Origin: Gammaproteobacteria bacterium
GTDB lineage: Bacteria > Pseudomonadota > Gammaproteobacteria > VBWC01
Reading direction: 5' to 3'
DNA: 64,000 nt
Assembly: GCA_023266115.1 (NCBI GenBank)
Contig: JAHFRU010000001.1
Coordinates: 378,377-442,376 of the forward strand
In this document: positions 10,333 to 20,604 of the stretch, piece by piece
How the letters are laid out: each line of letters opens with the position of its first letter
How positions within the stretch are numbered: position 1 is the stretch's first letter
Position numbers and translations under genes: made by a program
The notes under the pieces: model-generated
Databases searched by the model: none
Told to the model about the DNA's origin: nothing
Seen by the model: the letters and a program-made list of their open reading frames with translations, nothing else

Positions 10333-11265
10333 ATGTGTAACCGAAATATATTGGTCGTCGTTGCGATGGTAATGGCCGGTCTTTCGCCCGCGTGGGCGAC
10401 CGATACGCACAACGCGCACGCGTCGCCTGACGCCGCCACGGAGCCGATGAATCATGGAGCCATGCCCGGGACGGATCATGGCTCCATGTCAGGGACGGAT
10501 GAAATGAACATGGAAGGTATGCGGATGAATCACGATGCGATGCCTGATGAAACGCCATCGTCCGGTCTTCGCGATCCCCGCGCCTGGTCGGACGGTTACG
10601 ATTTCAGCCAGTTTCCGATGCGGCACGAGGGCGGCGGTGTCAAGTTCGGTTCGCTGCGTGTCGACCGGCTCGAAGCAGTGCGCGTTGACGGCAACACCTT
10701 TACGACGTATGACCTTCAAGCCGGATACGGCGGCGATTTTGATCGCGCCGTAGTGAAGGCTAAAGGCGATATCGATGGCGGTAAACTCGAGGATGCCAGT
10801 ACCGAACTGCTGTGGAGCCATGCCATCGCCGCGTTCTGGAATAGGCGGATCGGTTTGCGTCACGATAGCGGCGCGGGCCCGGATCGGAGCTGGCTGGCGG
10901 CCGGCATCCAGGGAATCACGCCTTATTGGTTCGAGGTGGATGCCACGGCGTATATCGGCGAAGAAGGGCGTACTGCGCTGAACCTTGAAGCCGAATACGA
11001 GTTGCTGCTGACGCAGAAATGGATCTTGCAGCCGCGCCTCGAAGCAGATTTCTATGGCGAGGATGATGTCGGGCGCGCGCTGGGTTCCGGTTTGTCTGAC
11101 CTGGCAGTCGGGGTTCGGTTGCGCTACGAGATTCGCCGCGAGTTCGCGCCCTATGTCGGCATAGAATGGGCGGGCAAGTTCGGCGGCACGGCCGATTACG
11201 CCCGCACGGCGGGGCAGGAAACCGCTCAGGCGCGGGCCATGGCCGGTGTACGCTTCTGGTTCTGA
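10333..11265 (+). CDS. copB: Copper resistance protein B
   Basis: Met/His/Asp-rich N-terminus then CopB outer-membrane domain (QAGYGGDFDRAVVKAKGDIDGGKLEDASTELLWSHAIAAFWNRRIGLRHD). Confidence 0.9.
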   Translation: MCNRNILVVVAMVMAGLSPAWATDTHNAHASPDAATEPMNHGAMPGTDHGSMSGTDEMNMEGMRMNHDAMPDETPSSGLRDPRAWSDGYDFSQFPMRHEGGGVKFGSLRVDRLEAVRVDGNTFTTYDLQAGYGGDFDRAVVKAKGDIDGGKLEDASTELLWSHAIAAFWNRRIGLRHDSGAGPDRSWLAAGIQGITPYWFEVDATAYIGEEGRTALNLEAEYELLLTQKWILQPRLEADFYGEDDVGRALGSGLSDLAVGVRLRYEIRREFAPYVGIEWAGKFGGTADYARTAGQETAQARAMAGVRFWF

Positions 11266-11292
11266 ACAACGTTAATCTGAAAGGAAGGTCGT

Positions 11293-11883
11293 ATGTTCGA
11301 AATCATTCCCGACTGGCACCCCATCTTCGTACATTTCACTGTGGCGTTGTTTTCGTTGGCGGCGGGGCTCTTTGCAGTGACGCTGTTCGCGAGATCACCC
11401 TTGACCGGCCTGACGGGACTCTATGCCTACAACACCGTGACCCGCGACACGCTCTCTCTTGCCGCGATGACCCGGCACCGCAATTGGGCCATCGTCACCA
11501 TCACACTGATTCTGACGCTGGCAGTCGGGTCCTTCGTACGTGTGCGCTGCAGCCAGGCGCTGAGTTCGGTGTTTATCGCGGCAATGTTGGTCGCTGGTGG
11601 CGTGTTGGCCTCGACGGCCTGGTACGGAGGCGAGCTCGTCTATCGTCACGGATTGGGCGTTATGTCATTGCCCAAGACCGACGACCACGAACACGAATAT
11701 GGCAATGCCGCTCCGGCCCGTGATCACCACGAAGGTAACGACGATCATCACGTCGCGGAAGCGACAACGACTATCGATGAAATCGATTCCAGCAACACGG
11801 CCGTCGAATCCGGACTCGCGGGCGAGGCAACGAAGGGCGCCGCCGAACAGGATAACGGTCACAGTCATTCCTCCGACGATTGA
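11293..11883 (+). CDS. DUF2231-like membrane protein with His-rich C-terminus
   Basis: MFEIIPDWHPIFVHFTVALF motif; paralog at 13434. Confidence 0.7.
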   Translation: MFEIIPDWHPIFVHFTVALFSLAAGLFAVTLFARSPLTGLTGLYAYNTVTRDTLSLAAMTRHRNWAIVTITLILTLAVGSFVRVRCSQALSSVFIAAMLVAGGVLASTAWYGGELVYRHGLGVMSLPKTDDHEHEYGNAAPARDHHEGNDDHHVAEATTTIDEIDSSNTAVESGLAGEATKGAAEQDNGHSHSSDD

Positions 11884-11928
11884 TATGGAGGCTATTTCAT
11901 TTATGGAAGATCTGATCAAATGGCCTCT

Positions 11929-12018
11929 TGTCATTTCGACCGAAGCGAGAAATCCTGATATGGTGGAATCGCCTCGAAGTTTTCACAACTAGGATTTCTC
12001 GCTTCGCTCGAAATGACA
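11929..12018. repeat. Inverted-repeat (hairpin) element TGTCATTTCGACCGAAGCGAGAAATCCT...AGGATTTCTCGCTTCGCTCGAAATGACA
   Basis: ~28-bp nearly perfect arms. Confidence 0.75.
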
Positions 12019-12020
12019 CT

Positions 12021-12203
12021 TAAGGAAGCTCTGATGTATCGTCATTCCGGGCGGAGCGCAGCGGAGACCCGGAATCCAGTGCTTTCGAAACAGTGTGTTG
12101 CTGGATTCCTCGGCGGCCGTTCCCGACGCCGCCCTACCTCGCCCGTCCATGGGCTCGCGCTTTCGCGGCAATGACAACAAAGCGATTAATCAGAGCTTCC
12201 TTA
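12021..12203. repeat. MITE-like element with 15-bp terminal inverted repeats TAAGGAAGCTCTGAT/ATCAGAGCTTCCTTA, enclosing repeat copy 2
   Basis: Perfect 15-bp inverted termini; internal region homologous to 5997-6128. Confidence 0.7.
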
Positions 12204-12224
12204 TTTAATAAATGGAGCGTCGAC

Positions 12225-12815
12225 ATGACGACAATTACAACTGCACCCGGTCACCGGTTTCCGTGGTATGTCCGGCTGTTCTTCTGGAACCAGAAACGCC
12301 GATATGGCGCCGTACTTGAACCCGCGCGTTTGTGGGGCAGAACGCCCAGGGTATTTATCACGCTTGCGCTGCTCTACGGTGCGCTCGACCGGCGTTCGTC
12401 GCCGATTGAACCGCCACTGCGCACACTGGTCACGGTGCGCGTATCGCAGATCAACTGGTGTCCGTTTTGCGTCGACATCAATTCTGCCACCGCGCTGAAG
12501 CGAGGTATCAGCGAGGAAAAACTGCTGGGGCTGGCCGATTTTCGCGACAGTGAAATGTTTAGTGGCCGTGAAAAAGCAGCGCTGGTCTATGCCGAGGCTG
12601 TGACTTTTACCGACAGGCAGCCGACCGATGCCCACTTCGAGCACTTGCGGCAGTATTTTGACGATGACGCGATCATCGAATTGACCGCGATCATTGCGTT
12701 TCAGAACCTTTCCAGTAAATTTAATGCAGCGCTGGGCGTGAAACCGCACGGTTTCTGCGCGGTGGCGCCGTTACCGGATACCACGCTGCGTTCCGGATCG
12801 GAAGGACAACGATGA
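12225..12815 (+). CDS. Carboxymuconolactone decarboxylase / AhpD-like family protein
   Basis: VRVSQINWCPFCVDINSATALKRGISEEKLLGL motif. Confidence 0.75.
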   Translation: MTTITTAPGHRFPWYVRLFFWNQKRRYGAVLEPARLWGRTPRVFITLALLYGALDRRSSPIEPPLRTLVTVRVSQINWCPFCVDINSATALKRGISEEKLLGLADFRDSEMFSGREKAALVYAEAVTFTDRQPTDAHFEHLRQYFDDDAIIELTAIIAFQNLSSKFNAALGVKPHGFCAVAPLPDTTLRSGSEGQR

Positions 12816-13318
12816 AGCCACACAACAAACCACGCTGTCCGGTCTGTGACATGGAGGTCACGGATGAACGCTACACGACGGTGTACCAGCAGATGAATTT
12901 TGTCTTCTGTTCTGCCCAGTGCCGGGACAATTTTACTGCGCACCCGCATCTCTATATCGGGATACCGGGACAGAATTCGCCGCGGCAGGAAGGCCAGGAG
13001 GCGCTCAAGCGCCGGCGGATACATCTGGCCGGATCGCTGGATGCCACGGAAGAAACAGGTGTGCAGGATGCCTTGTCCCGATTGATGGGTATCAAAGACG
13101 TGGTTTTTGAGCGCGACTGTCTCGCTATTGTCTATGACCTGTTGCAGGTAACCGAAGCGCAGATCGAGACGGCGCTCGTTGACGCCGGCGCGCGGCTTGG
13201 CGGCGGATGGAGCGAGCGACTGCGGCGCGGCTGGGTTCACTATGTCGAAGAGACCCAGCTGGAAAGCATGGAGGTTACGCCGTCCACCTGTTGCAACCGG
13301 CCACCGCAGGGTCGCTGA
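12812..13318 (+). CDS. YHS/TRASH-domain plus HMA-like metal-binding protein
   Basis: CPVCDMEVTDERYTTVYQQMNFVFCSAQCRDNFTAHP. Confidence 0.75.
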   Translation: MKPHNKPRCPVCDMEVTDERYTTVYQQMNFVFCSAQCRDNFTAHPHLYIGIPGQNSPRQEGQEALKRRRIHLAGSLDATEETGVQDALSRLMGIKDVVFERDCLAIVYDLLQVTEAQIETALVDAGARLGGGWSERLRRGWVHYVEETQLESMEVTPSTCCNRPPQGR

Positions 13319-13433
13319 TCGGAGGAGCACCATGCAATTCAGCAAGGTTACCGCCATTGTGCGTAACCAGATATTCGAGCAGGTGGAATAGAGGTCATGA
13401 TTTTTCAGCGTGATAATTATGAGGAGAGCAATA

Positions 13434-14132
13434 GTGATAGAGATTATTCCGAACTGGCATCCGATATTCGTCCATTTTACCGTTGCGCTGTTGTCGGCAG
13501 CGGTCGGGTTTTTCCTGCTTGCGACGATTTTCACCGGCCATCGCTGGCGTGAGCAGTGGCTGAACGTGGCGTACTGGAATCTGTGGGCGGGCGGCGCGGC
13601 ATCGATATTGACCGTCGCGGCGGGTTGGTACGCGTTCAATACGGTGACCCATGACACGCCATCGCATGACGCGATGACCGAGCACCGCAACCTGGCGCTG
13701 GTGACGCTTGCGGTGCTGTTGCCGGTCGTCATCTGGTCGGTACGGAATTACACGCGACAGCAGCGTGTCAGTACGATGTTTCTCGGCACGATGTTGCTGA
13801 TTGCCGGATTGTTGCTGTCGACGGCATGGCACGGTGCCGAGCTGGTCTACCGTCATGGTCTTGGCGTGATGTCGCTGCCCAAACCGGAGACCGGCGCGGA
13901 CGGGCACGGTCACAGTCATGGCCAGGCAGCCGGTGCCGCAGAATCGGGATCGCCTGCCGACAGTCCGCATCATGACGCGGGTCAAACGGGGTCCATGGAT
14001 ATGAAAATGACAGGTGACGACGCGACGGCAACCCATGACGACGATCATGATCATGACGCGATGGATCCCGGTGATATGGAGACTATGGATGAGCCGGCCG
14101 TAACGGATCACGACGACGATCATGCCCATTGA
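13434..14132 (+). CDS. DUF2231-like membrane protein, His/Asp-rich tail (paralog of 11293 gene)
   Basis: GTG start with GAGGAG Shine-Dalgarno; VIEIIPNWHPIFVHFTVALL aligns with paralog. Confidence 0.7.
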   Translation: MIEIIPNWHPIFVHFTVALLSAAVGFFLLATIFTGHRWREQWLNVAYWNLWAGGAASILTVAAGWYAFNTVTHDTPSHDAMTEHRNLALVTLAVLLPVVIWSVRNYTRQQRVSTMFLGTMLLIAGLLLSTAWHGAELVYRHGLGVMSLPKPETGADGHGHSHGQAAGAAESGSPADSPHHDAGQTGSMDMKMTGDDATATHDDDHDHDAMDPGDMETMDEPAVTDHDDDHAH

Positions 14133-14176
14133 TCCGGCGCGGTGGCGGCGATGGCAAGGACAGCACGAGCAAGGAA

Positions 14177-14341
14177 ATGACGATGCAGGATCGCCAGCAG
14201 ATGATGGAGCGTCGCATGGACATGATGCAGGGCATGATGGAACAGATGATGGAGCAGATGCTGGCGCAGCAGGGAGGCGCAAAGCCGGGCAAGCAGGACA
14301 GCAAGGCAGAGAAGGAGCACGATCACAAGGACAAAAAGTGA
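14177..14341 (+). CDS. Small Met/Gln-rich protein, possible copper-binding
   Basis: MTMQDRQQMMERRMDMMQGMMEQMMEQMLAQQ, AAGGA upstream. Confidence 0.5.
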   Translation: MTMQDRQQMMERRMDMMQGMMEQMMEQMLAQQGGAKPGKQDSKAEKEHDHKDKK

Positions 14342-14399
14342 TCGATCCCGATGAAGGCGGTTTCCGGAGAGCGCCACATCCGGGTGACAGGAGCATGAC

Positions 14400-16811
14400 A
14401 TGAACAAAGTAGCCGATCCGGTGTGTGGCATGGAGGTGGCGGCGGACGCCACGCACCGGTATGAGCACGCCGGTAACGTCTATCGCTTTTGCAGCGAGCG
14501 CTGTCTGCAGAAATTCCGGCAGGCCCCGGATAAATATTTGTCCGGGGCACCATCAAAGAAAATGTCCGGTGCACCGGCAGCAGCGGCCGTCTATACCTGT
14601 CCGATGCATCCGGAGGTTCGTCAGCAAGGTCCCGGCAGCTGTCCGAAATGCGGCATGACACTGGAACCGGCGTCCGCACCGGTGGCCGCGGCACGGGAGA
14701 CCGAGTACGTCTGCCCGATGCACCCGGAGGTGGTGCGGGATCATCCGGGGAATTGCCCGAAGTGCGGCATGACACTCGAGCCGCGTACCGTCACGGCTGC
14801 GGAAGATACCCGCGAGCTGGATGCGATAACGCTGCGCTTCTGGGTAAGTACGGCGCTCGCCATCCCGACGTTTTTCAGCGCGACGATGGCCGAGTTCCGG
14901 CCGGAAGCCATCGCGGTGTGGATAGAGCCGCACTACCGGCAATGGCTCGAAATGGCGCTGGCCACGCCGGTGGTATGGTGGGGCGGCTGGATATTCTTCA
15001 CGCGCGGCTGGCAGTCGTTGCGCACGCGCAATCTCAATATGTTCACGCTGATAGCTCTGGGCGTAGGCGTGGCGTGGACCTACAGCGTGGTCGCGGCGGT
15101 ATTTCCCGGCGTCTTTCCGCAGTCAGTATTTAACGAGATGGGTGTGGTGCCGGTTTACTTCGAGGCCGCCGCGGTGATTACCGCGCTGGTATTGCTTGGA
15201 CAGGTGCTTGAGTTGCGCGCGCGCAGTCAGACCAACGCCGCGATCAAGTTGCTGCTCGGGCTCTCACCGAAGACGGCGCGCATCGTTCGAGATAACGGTG
15301 CGGAAGAGGATATCCCGCTCGGGCACGTGCAGCCCGGCGATACGCTGCGCGTACGCCCTGGCGAAAAGATTCCGGTGGACGGAACCGTGACCGAGGGCGC
15401 CAGTTACGTCGATGAGTCGATGGTGACCGGTGAACCGGTACCGGTGCCGAAATCCGCCGGCGAGCGACTGATCGGAGCCACCGTCAATGGTACGGGCAGC
15501 CTGCTGATGAAGGCGGAGAAGGTTGGCGCGGATACACTGTTGTCGCAGATCGTCAAGATGGTCGCCGAGGCCCAGCGCTCGCGCGCGCCGATACAGAAAC
15601 TGGTTGACATTGTGTCGGGCTACTTCGTGCCGGCGGTGGTGCTCGTCGCGGTCATTACGATGATCGTCTGGGGTCTGTGGGGCCCCGAGCCGCGCCTGGC
15701 ACATGCTGTTATCAACGCTGTTGCCGTGCTGATCATTGCCTGTCCGTGCGCGCTGGGTCTGGCGACGCCGATGTCCATCATGGTCGGTACCGGCAAGGGT
15801 GCGATGGCTGGTGTGTTGATCAAGAACGCCGAGGCGCTCGAGATCATGCGCAAGGTCGATACGCTGGTCATCGACAAGACCGGCACGCTCACCGAAGGAA
15901 AACCGAAACTCGTCGTCGTGATCCCGGTTAACGACTTTAACGAGCAGGACGCGCTGCGATTGGCCGCGAGTCTGGAACAGGGCAGCGAACATCCGCTGGC
16001 CGAGGCGATCGTGCGCGGTGCCAAGGAAAAGAAAGTCGGGCTGTCCAGGACGGAGGATTTTCAATCGGTCACCGGTCAGGGGGTGACCGGCAAGGTCGAC
16101 AATTGTCCTGTGGCGCTCGGCAACATTAAATTGTTCGAAGGTCTTGGTATTGATGCCGGCGATCTGCCGCAGCGCGCCGACGCGATGCGCGCCGAAGGGC
16201 AGACCGTGATGTTTCTGGCCATCAATGGCAAGGCGGCCGGTCTCATCGGTGTGGCGGACCCGATCAAGGAATCGACGCCGGAGGCAATCAGCGATCTGCA
16301 CAAGGAAGGGATCAAGATCGTCATGTTGACCGGCGACAGCCGCAAGACCGCGGAAGCAGTCGCCGGAAAACTGGGTATCGACGAGATACAGGCTGAAGTG
16401 CTGCCGGACCAGAAGGCGGCGGTAGTCAAGCAATTGCAGGCCGAAGGCCGGGTGGTCGCGATGGCCGGCGACGGTATCAACGATGCGCCGGCACTGGCGC
16501 AGGCGCACGTCGGCATCGCGATGGGCACCGGCACCGATGTCGCGATGGAAAGCGCCGGCGTCACACTGGTCAAGGGCGATCTGCGCGGCATCGTGCGGGC
16601 CAGACGCCTGAGCAGGATGACGATGCGCAACATCCGCCAGAACCTGTTCTTCGCATTTGTCTACAACACACTCGGTGTGCCGGTGGCGGCCGGCGTACTG
16701 TATCCGTATTTCGGGTGGCTGTTGTCGCCGATGATTGCGGCCGCGGCGATGAGCTTCAGCTCGGTCTCAGTGGTAGTGAATGCGCTGCGCCTGCGACGGG
16801 CGCCGCTGTGA
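14400..16811 (+). CDS. Copper-translocating P1B-type ATPase with YHS and two heavy-metal-binding N-terminal domains
   Basis: CPC motif ([12 protein letters not shown]), [11 protein letters not shown], two copies of [17 protein letters not shown]. Confidence 0.95.
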   Translation: MNKVADPVCGMEVAADATHRYEHAGNVYRFCSERCLQKFRQAPDKYLSGAPSKKMSGAPAAAAVYTCPMHPEVRQQGPGSCPKCGMTLEPASAPVAAARETEYVCPMHPEVVRDHPGNCPKCGMTLEPRTVTAAEDTRELDAITLRFWVSTALAIPTFFSATMAEFRPEAIAVWIEPHYRQWLEMALATPVVWWGGWIFFTRGWQSLRTRNLNMFTLIALGVGVAWTYSVVAAVFPGVFPQSVFNEMGVVPVYFEAAAVITALVLLGQVLELRARSQTNAAIKLLLGLSPKTARIVRDNGAEEDIPLGHVQPGDTLRVRPGEKIPVDGTVTEGASYVDESMVTGEPVPVPKSAGERLIGATVNGTGSLLMKAEKVGADTLLSQIVKMVAEAQRSRAPIQKLVDIVSGYFVPAVVLVAVITMIVWGLWGPEPRLAHAVINAVAVLIIACPCALGLATPMSIMVGTGKGAMAGVLIKNAEALEIMRKVDTLVIDKTGTLTEGKPKLVVVIPVNDFNEQDALRLAASLEQGSEHPLAEAIVRGAKEKKVGLSRTEDFQSVTGQGVTGKVDNCPVALGNIKLFEGLGIDAGDLPQRADAMRAEGQTVMFLAINGKAAGLIGVADPIKESTPEAISDLHKEGIKIVMLTGDSRKTAEAVAGKLGIDEIQAEVLPDQKAAVVKQLQAEGRVVAMAGDGINDAPALAQAHVGIAMGTGTDVAMESAGVTLVKGDLRGIVRARRLSRMTMRNIRQNLFFAFVYNTLGVPVAAGVLYPYFGWLLSPMIAAAAMSFSSVSVVVNALRLRRAPL

Positions 16812-16847
16812 GAGTGTAATGACTAGTTCAGCAAAGCGAATAGAGCG

Positions 16848-17213
16848 ATGGTCTGGAAGCAACTGATCGCTGCCCTGTCGATTGCGGTCGTTGTGGGCGG
16901 CGCTTTGGCGGGCTGTGACCGGGGGAGTGCCGGTGGTCACATGGGTCAAATGATGGGCGGCGGCATGACGGGACGAATCCCTGCCGGTGATAACGATCCA
17001 CCGTTGCCGGAGGCGCAATCGCCAGGCGCGAAACTGATTCAGCAATACTGCAGTCAGTGCCATGCGCCGCCGACGCCGGCAGCCCACTCCGCGCAGGTGT
17101 GGCCTGCCTTGGTTGCCCGCATGAAACAGCACATGGTCACCCAGGCCGCCGCGGTGCCGGATACTGAGCAGCTTCAGGAAATAATCGCGTATCTGCAGCG
17201 GCATGCAGGCTGA
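16848..17213 (+). CDS. c-type cytochrome-like lipoprotein
   Basis: Lipobox (LAGC) and CSQCH heme motif. Confidence 0.65.
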   Translation: MVWKQLIAALSIAVVVGGALAGCDRGSAGGHMGQMMGGGMTGRIPAGDNDPPLPEAQSPGAKLIQQYCSQCHAPPTPAAHSAQVWPALVARMKQHMVTQAAAVPDTEQLQEIIAYLQRHAG

Positions 17214-17379
17214 ACGAGGGGTGTAGGGAAAAGGGAATGAAACACAAGCGGCAATGGAAAGCACCTTTGTAAGCCATGCATATATATGAGGAGAAACAGT
17301 CATGACTCAGCAAACGCAGACACACAGCGAGAAATCAACGGTAACGAGAACGGCGGCGAAAGAAACGCCCGGCAGCAAG
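17205..17379. repeat. 175-bp direct duplication, copy 1 (contains truncated 5' end of the DUF2934 gene)
   Basis: Near-identical to 19824-19998. Confidence 0.9.
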
Positions 17380-17461
17380 TCATCGACGCCGCGGCGATGG
17401 CGCTGAGTTCGCTACCGGTGATCGTCAACTCGGCCATGCTCAAACGCGCGAGGCTAAGGCC

Positions 17462-18460
17462 ATGAGCGCGCCGCGCAGGGAAGAGCGGAAGCGAAGGGTT
17501 CTGCCAGTGTCGCACGAGACACGAGCCCAAGGGTGGGCGAAGGTAGAACAATGCAGGAGCAATTGTCGAGGACGCCGGGAGCGACCGCCGCACAGCCCCA
17601 TTGCAGGCAAGTTATGCGCGGCTGCCGCCGTTATCTTCGCGGCTATTGTCTTGCGCGTGTGGGGCGTCACGCCGTTCACGCTGTTGCTCGCCATCATCGC
17701 CCTGAGCTATCCCGCCGTGAGGCTGTATGGCTGGTGGCTGTCGCGCCGGGCACTGGCTGTGCTCGATGAACCGGCGACGCACACTCACGGCATGACTATG
17801 AACTATGCAGCGCCGGTGTACGACTTTTACTGTCCGCTGCTGGGGCTCGGCGCGGAATTCCGCCAGGAAACGCTGCGCCATGCGGACTTGCAGCCGGGAC
17901 AGCAGGTGCTGGATGTCGGTTGCGGCACCGGTGTGCTGATACGCCTTGCAGCGCGGATGGTGGGGGATACAGGTGAAGCGGTTGGCATCGATCCTTCGCC
18001 CGCCATGCTGCAAGTTGCGCGGCGCAATGCAAGCGCCGACGGCTCCAGGGATGGAGGAGTTAGAGCGAAGCAGGAAGCCAGAGCCGAGGCGAACTGCGCG
18101 ATGTTCAAGGTGGCCGCCATCGAGGCCTTGCCCTTCGAGGCAGGGCGGTTCGATGTCGTGTTCTCCAGCTGCATGCTGCACCATCTGCCGCCGGACGTGA
18201 AACGCGCAGGACTCGCCGAGGTATACCGCGTACTCAAACCCGGCGGCCGCTTCGTGATCGTCGATGTCGACCGCCCCGCAACCTGGTGGGTGTGGTTGAT
18301 CGTCTGGCCTTTGCTGTTCATGCCGATGACCGCGGTTAATCTGCGCGGCGAGATTCCCTCATATTTGCGCGCCGCCGGTTTCGAGCCCGTGAACGCTAAA
18401 GGGCGCTGGATAAAATTGCTGAGTTTTTGGGTGGCCGCGAAACCACCGGCCGTGCCGTGA
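17462..18460 (+). CDS. SAM-dependent methyltransferase (class I) with N-terminal membrane segment
   Basis: VLDVGCGTGVLIRLAARMVGDTGEAVGIDPSPAML; true start uncertain. Confidence 0.75.
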   Translation: MSAPRREERKRRVLPVSHETRAQGWAKVEQCRSNCRGRRERPPHSPIAGKLCAAAAVIFAAIVLRVWGVTPFTLLLAIIALSYPAVRLYGWWLSRRALAVLDEPATHTHGMTMNYAAPVYDFYCPLLGLGAEFRQETLRHADLQPGQQVLDVGCGTGVLIRLAARMVGDTGEAVGIDPSPAMLQVARRNASADGSRDGGVRAKQEARAEANCAMFKVAAIEALPFEAGRFDVVFSSCMLHHLPPDVKRAGLAEVYRVLKPGGRFVIVDVDRPATWWVWLIVWPLLFMPMTAVNLRGEIPSYLRAAGFEPVNAKGRWIKLLSFWVAAKPPAVP

Positions 18461-18481
18461 TGCACTCATCAAAAAAACAGG

Positions 18482-18630
18482 TTGTGTGCTGCGCACGCTT
18501 GGTGGGCACAAACAACGTGCCCACCCTACATCTGATTGCTTCGCCGCTCCAAGCGAAGCGCAACCATAAATGTAGGGTGGGTTAGGCGCGTTTTTTGCGC
18601 CGTAACCCACCAAGCGTGCGCAGCACACAA
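18482..18630. repeat. Nested palindromic MITE-like element (25-bp perfect outer arms, inner CCCACCCTACAT/ATGTAGGGTGGG arms)
   Basis: TTGTGTGCTGCGCACGCTTGGTGGG ... CCCACCAAGCGTGCGCAGCACACAA. Confidence 0.85.
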
Positions 18631-18668
18631 ATTGTTTCTTTAACGTATTTAATTGTCGAGGTGGCGCT

Positions 18669-18881
18669 ATGCCTGATACATATGAACACCATTCACCGCG
18701 CGGCGGCAAGAGCAGGGTCAACTGGATATTGACCGGCTTTTTCGCCATCGCCGCGTTTTTCCTTTTCAGCGAGCATCGCGCCCATGCGCTCGGTCTGTTG
18801 CCTTATCTGTTGCTGCTCGCTTGTCCGTTGATGCATCTCTTCATGCACCGTGGCCATGGTGGAGGGCACAAACATGACTGA
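18669..18881 (+). CDS. DUF2933-like small membrane protein
   Basis: Short TM protein with His-rich tail (MHRGHGGGHKHD); typical neighbour of copper/isoprenylcysteine methyltransferase genes. Confidence 0.6.
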   Translation: MPDTYEHHSPRGGKSRVNWILTGFFAIAAFFLFSEHRAHALGLLPYLLLLACPLMHLFMHRGHGGGHKHD

Positions 18882-19518
18882 AACCGCGCCCGCCTACGGC
18901 CTGTGGTCGCTGGTGATCATCAATTCCGCGATTTTCATCTTCTTTGCGTTCAGCTTTTCCAAGCCGCAGACGAAACGTGACTGGCGTTCATTCAGCGCCT
19001 TCTCGGCGTTTCTCGTTGCGCTGTTCACTGAGATGTATGGTTTCCCGCTGACTATCTACTTTCTTTCCGGCTGGCTGCAGACCAACTATCCGCAGGTGGA
19101 TTGGCTTTCCCATGATGCAGGGCATTTGCTGGAGATGCTGTTCGGCTGGCGTGCCAACCCGCACTGGGGACCGTTTCATATTTTAAGCATGGTGTTCATC
19201 GGAGGTGGTTTCTGGTTGCTCGCTTCTGCATGGAGTGTGCTTTACGCCGCACAGACCACAGGCACGCTGGCGACGACAGGCCCTTATGCGCGGATACGCC
19301 ATCCGCAATACGTCGCATTTGTGATGATCATGTTCGGCTTTCTGCTGCAATGGCCGACGATCCTGACACTCGCGATGTTTCCGCTGCTGGTTTACATGTA
19401 CCGGCGACTTGCCCGACGCGAGGAGGCAGAGGTACGTCAGGCGTTCGCCGCAGAGTATGCGCGCTATGCGGCGCATACTCCCGCCTGTATCCCGGTCTTT
19501 GGGGCGGCAAGGGAATAA
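18874..19518 (+). CDS. Isoprenylcysteine carboxyl methyltransferase / phospholipid methyltransferase family membrane protein
   Basis: TTGPYARIRHPQYVAFVMIMFGFLLQWPT motif. Confidence 0.75.
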   Translation: MTETAPAYGLWSLVIINSAIFIFFAFSFSKPQTKRDWRSFSAFSAFLVALFTEMYGFPLTIYFLSGWLQTNYPQVDWLSHDAGHLLEMLFGWRANPHWGPFHILSMVFIGGGFWLLASAWSVLYAAQTTGTLATTGPYARIRHPQYVAFVMIMFGFLLQWPTILTLAMFPLLVYMYRRLARREEAEVRQAFAAEYARYAAHTPACIPVFGAARE

Positions 19519-19577
19519 CCGTGGCGGCAACCGGCAGCCGTACGCTGATGTAGCTGTGGATGCCGTTGTCGACGATG

Positions 19578-19832
19578 ATCAACGGAGGGAATGTGTGGTT
19601 TGTTGATGGACAACACGGCTGGTTGATGGTAATCGGGATATTGCACCTGCTGATTCTCTGGGTGCTCGCGATACTCGGGAGTTTTGCGTTGTGGAAATGG
19701 TTTTTTGGTGATACGGCGGTCAGTCGGCCTGCGCCGGACAAAACGCCTTTGCAGATACTCCAGGAACGCTACGCCCGTGGTGACCTGGATCGTGAGGCGT
19801 ACGAGGAGACAAAACGGGATTTGGCAGGCTGA
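19578..19832 (+). CDS. SHOCT-domain small membrane protein
   Basis: C-terminal PLQILQERYARGDLDREAYEETKRDL. Confidence 0.7.
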   Translation: MNGGNVWFVDGQHGWLMVIGILHLLILWVLAILGSFALWKWFFGDTAVSRPAPDKTPLQILQERYARGDLDREAYEETKRDLAG

Positions 19833-19998
19833 ACGAGGGGTGTAGGGAAAAGGGAGTGAAACACAAGCGGCAATGGAAAGCACCTTTGTAAACCATGCAT
19901 ATATATGAGGAGAAACAGTCATGACTCAGCAAACGCAGACACACAGCGAGAAATCAACGGTAACGAGAACGGCGGCGAAAGAAACGCCCGGCAGCAAG
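19824..19998. repeat. 175-bp direct duplication, copy 2
   Basis: Near-identical to 17205-17379. Confidence 0.9.
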
Positions 19999-20190
19999 AC
20001 GGCTGACACCGGGCGCCGGGCAGCGGGACGCAAGGCGGCGCGGGTACTTACCCCGGAGGAGCGGCATGGCTTGATTGCCGAAGCGGCGTATCTGATTGCG
20101 GAACAGCGCGGTTTCCGGGGAGAAGCAGCACTGGACGACTGGCTGCAGGCGGAGACGGAAATCGACATGCGCCTGTTCGGATCGGCGTAG
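19921..20190 (+). CDS. DUF2934-like protein
   Basis: LTPEERHGLIAEAAYLIAEQRGFRGEAALDDWLQAETEI. Confidence 0.65.
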   Translation: MTQQTQTHSEKSTVTRTAAKETPGSKTADTGRRAAGRKAARVLTPEERHGLIAEAAYLIAEQRGFRGEAALDDWLQAETEIDMRLFGSA

Positions 20191-20485
20191 GACACCGTCG
20201 CGTCCGCGGCCGGTACCTTCTGGCATGAGCGGTGCATTGCGCTTCTCGACGGAGATCGCGCTACGTAACGATATTCCGACCGAGGCATGAGGACCGGGTG
20301 TCCTTGTCACGGATACCCGGCGTTCCGCGGCCGGTATGGACGTGCGGCTGGTGGCGGTTCCCCGATGACGCGCTCTGGCTGTGGTGCCCATAGGGTGCTT
20401 GGCGGAAACGGCCGCCATGACGCACGGCGACATACAGGGATCCGGTCTGCGGGAGGGAGATCGAAAGGGAAAAGGCGGCAATCCA

Positions 20486-20604
20486 CTAAAAGTATAGACA
20501 CGTATTACTTCTGCTCAGCGTCCTGCCACGATAAGTTCAACGGTTCGCCGCAGGCGTATGCCGGGAAGGAAGCGGGCGGACACGCGCACAAAGGGCGCGG
20601 TTAG
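20486..20604 (+). pseudogene. Remnant of YHS-domain gene
   Basis: Translates to KSIDTYYFCSASCHDKFNGSPQAYAGK in an otherwise noncoding-looking ORF. Confidence 0.5.

Noticed and set aside
8876-10558. 560-aa minus-strand ORF antisense to copA
   Set aside because: Opposite a strongly supported multicopper oxidase; His/Arg-rich composition typical of antisense frames in GC-rich coding DNA
15264-16508. 414-aa minus-strand ORF antisense to the copper ATPase
   Set aside because: No recognisable domains; overlaps a P1B-ATPase with all signature motifs
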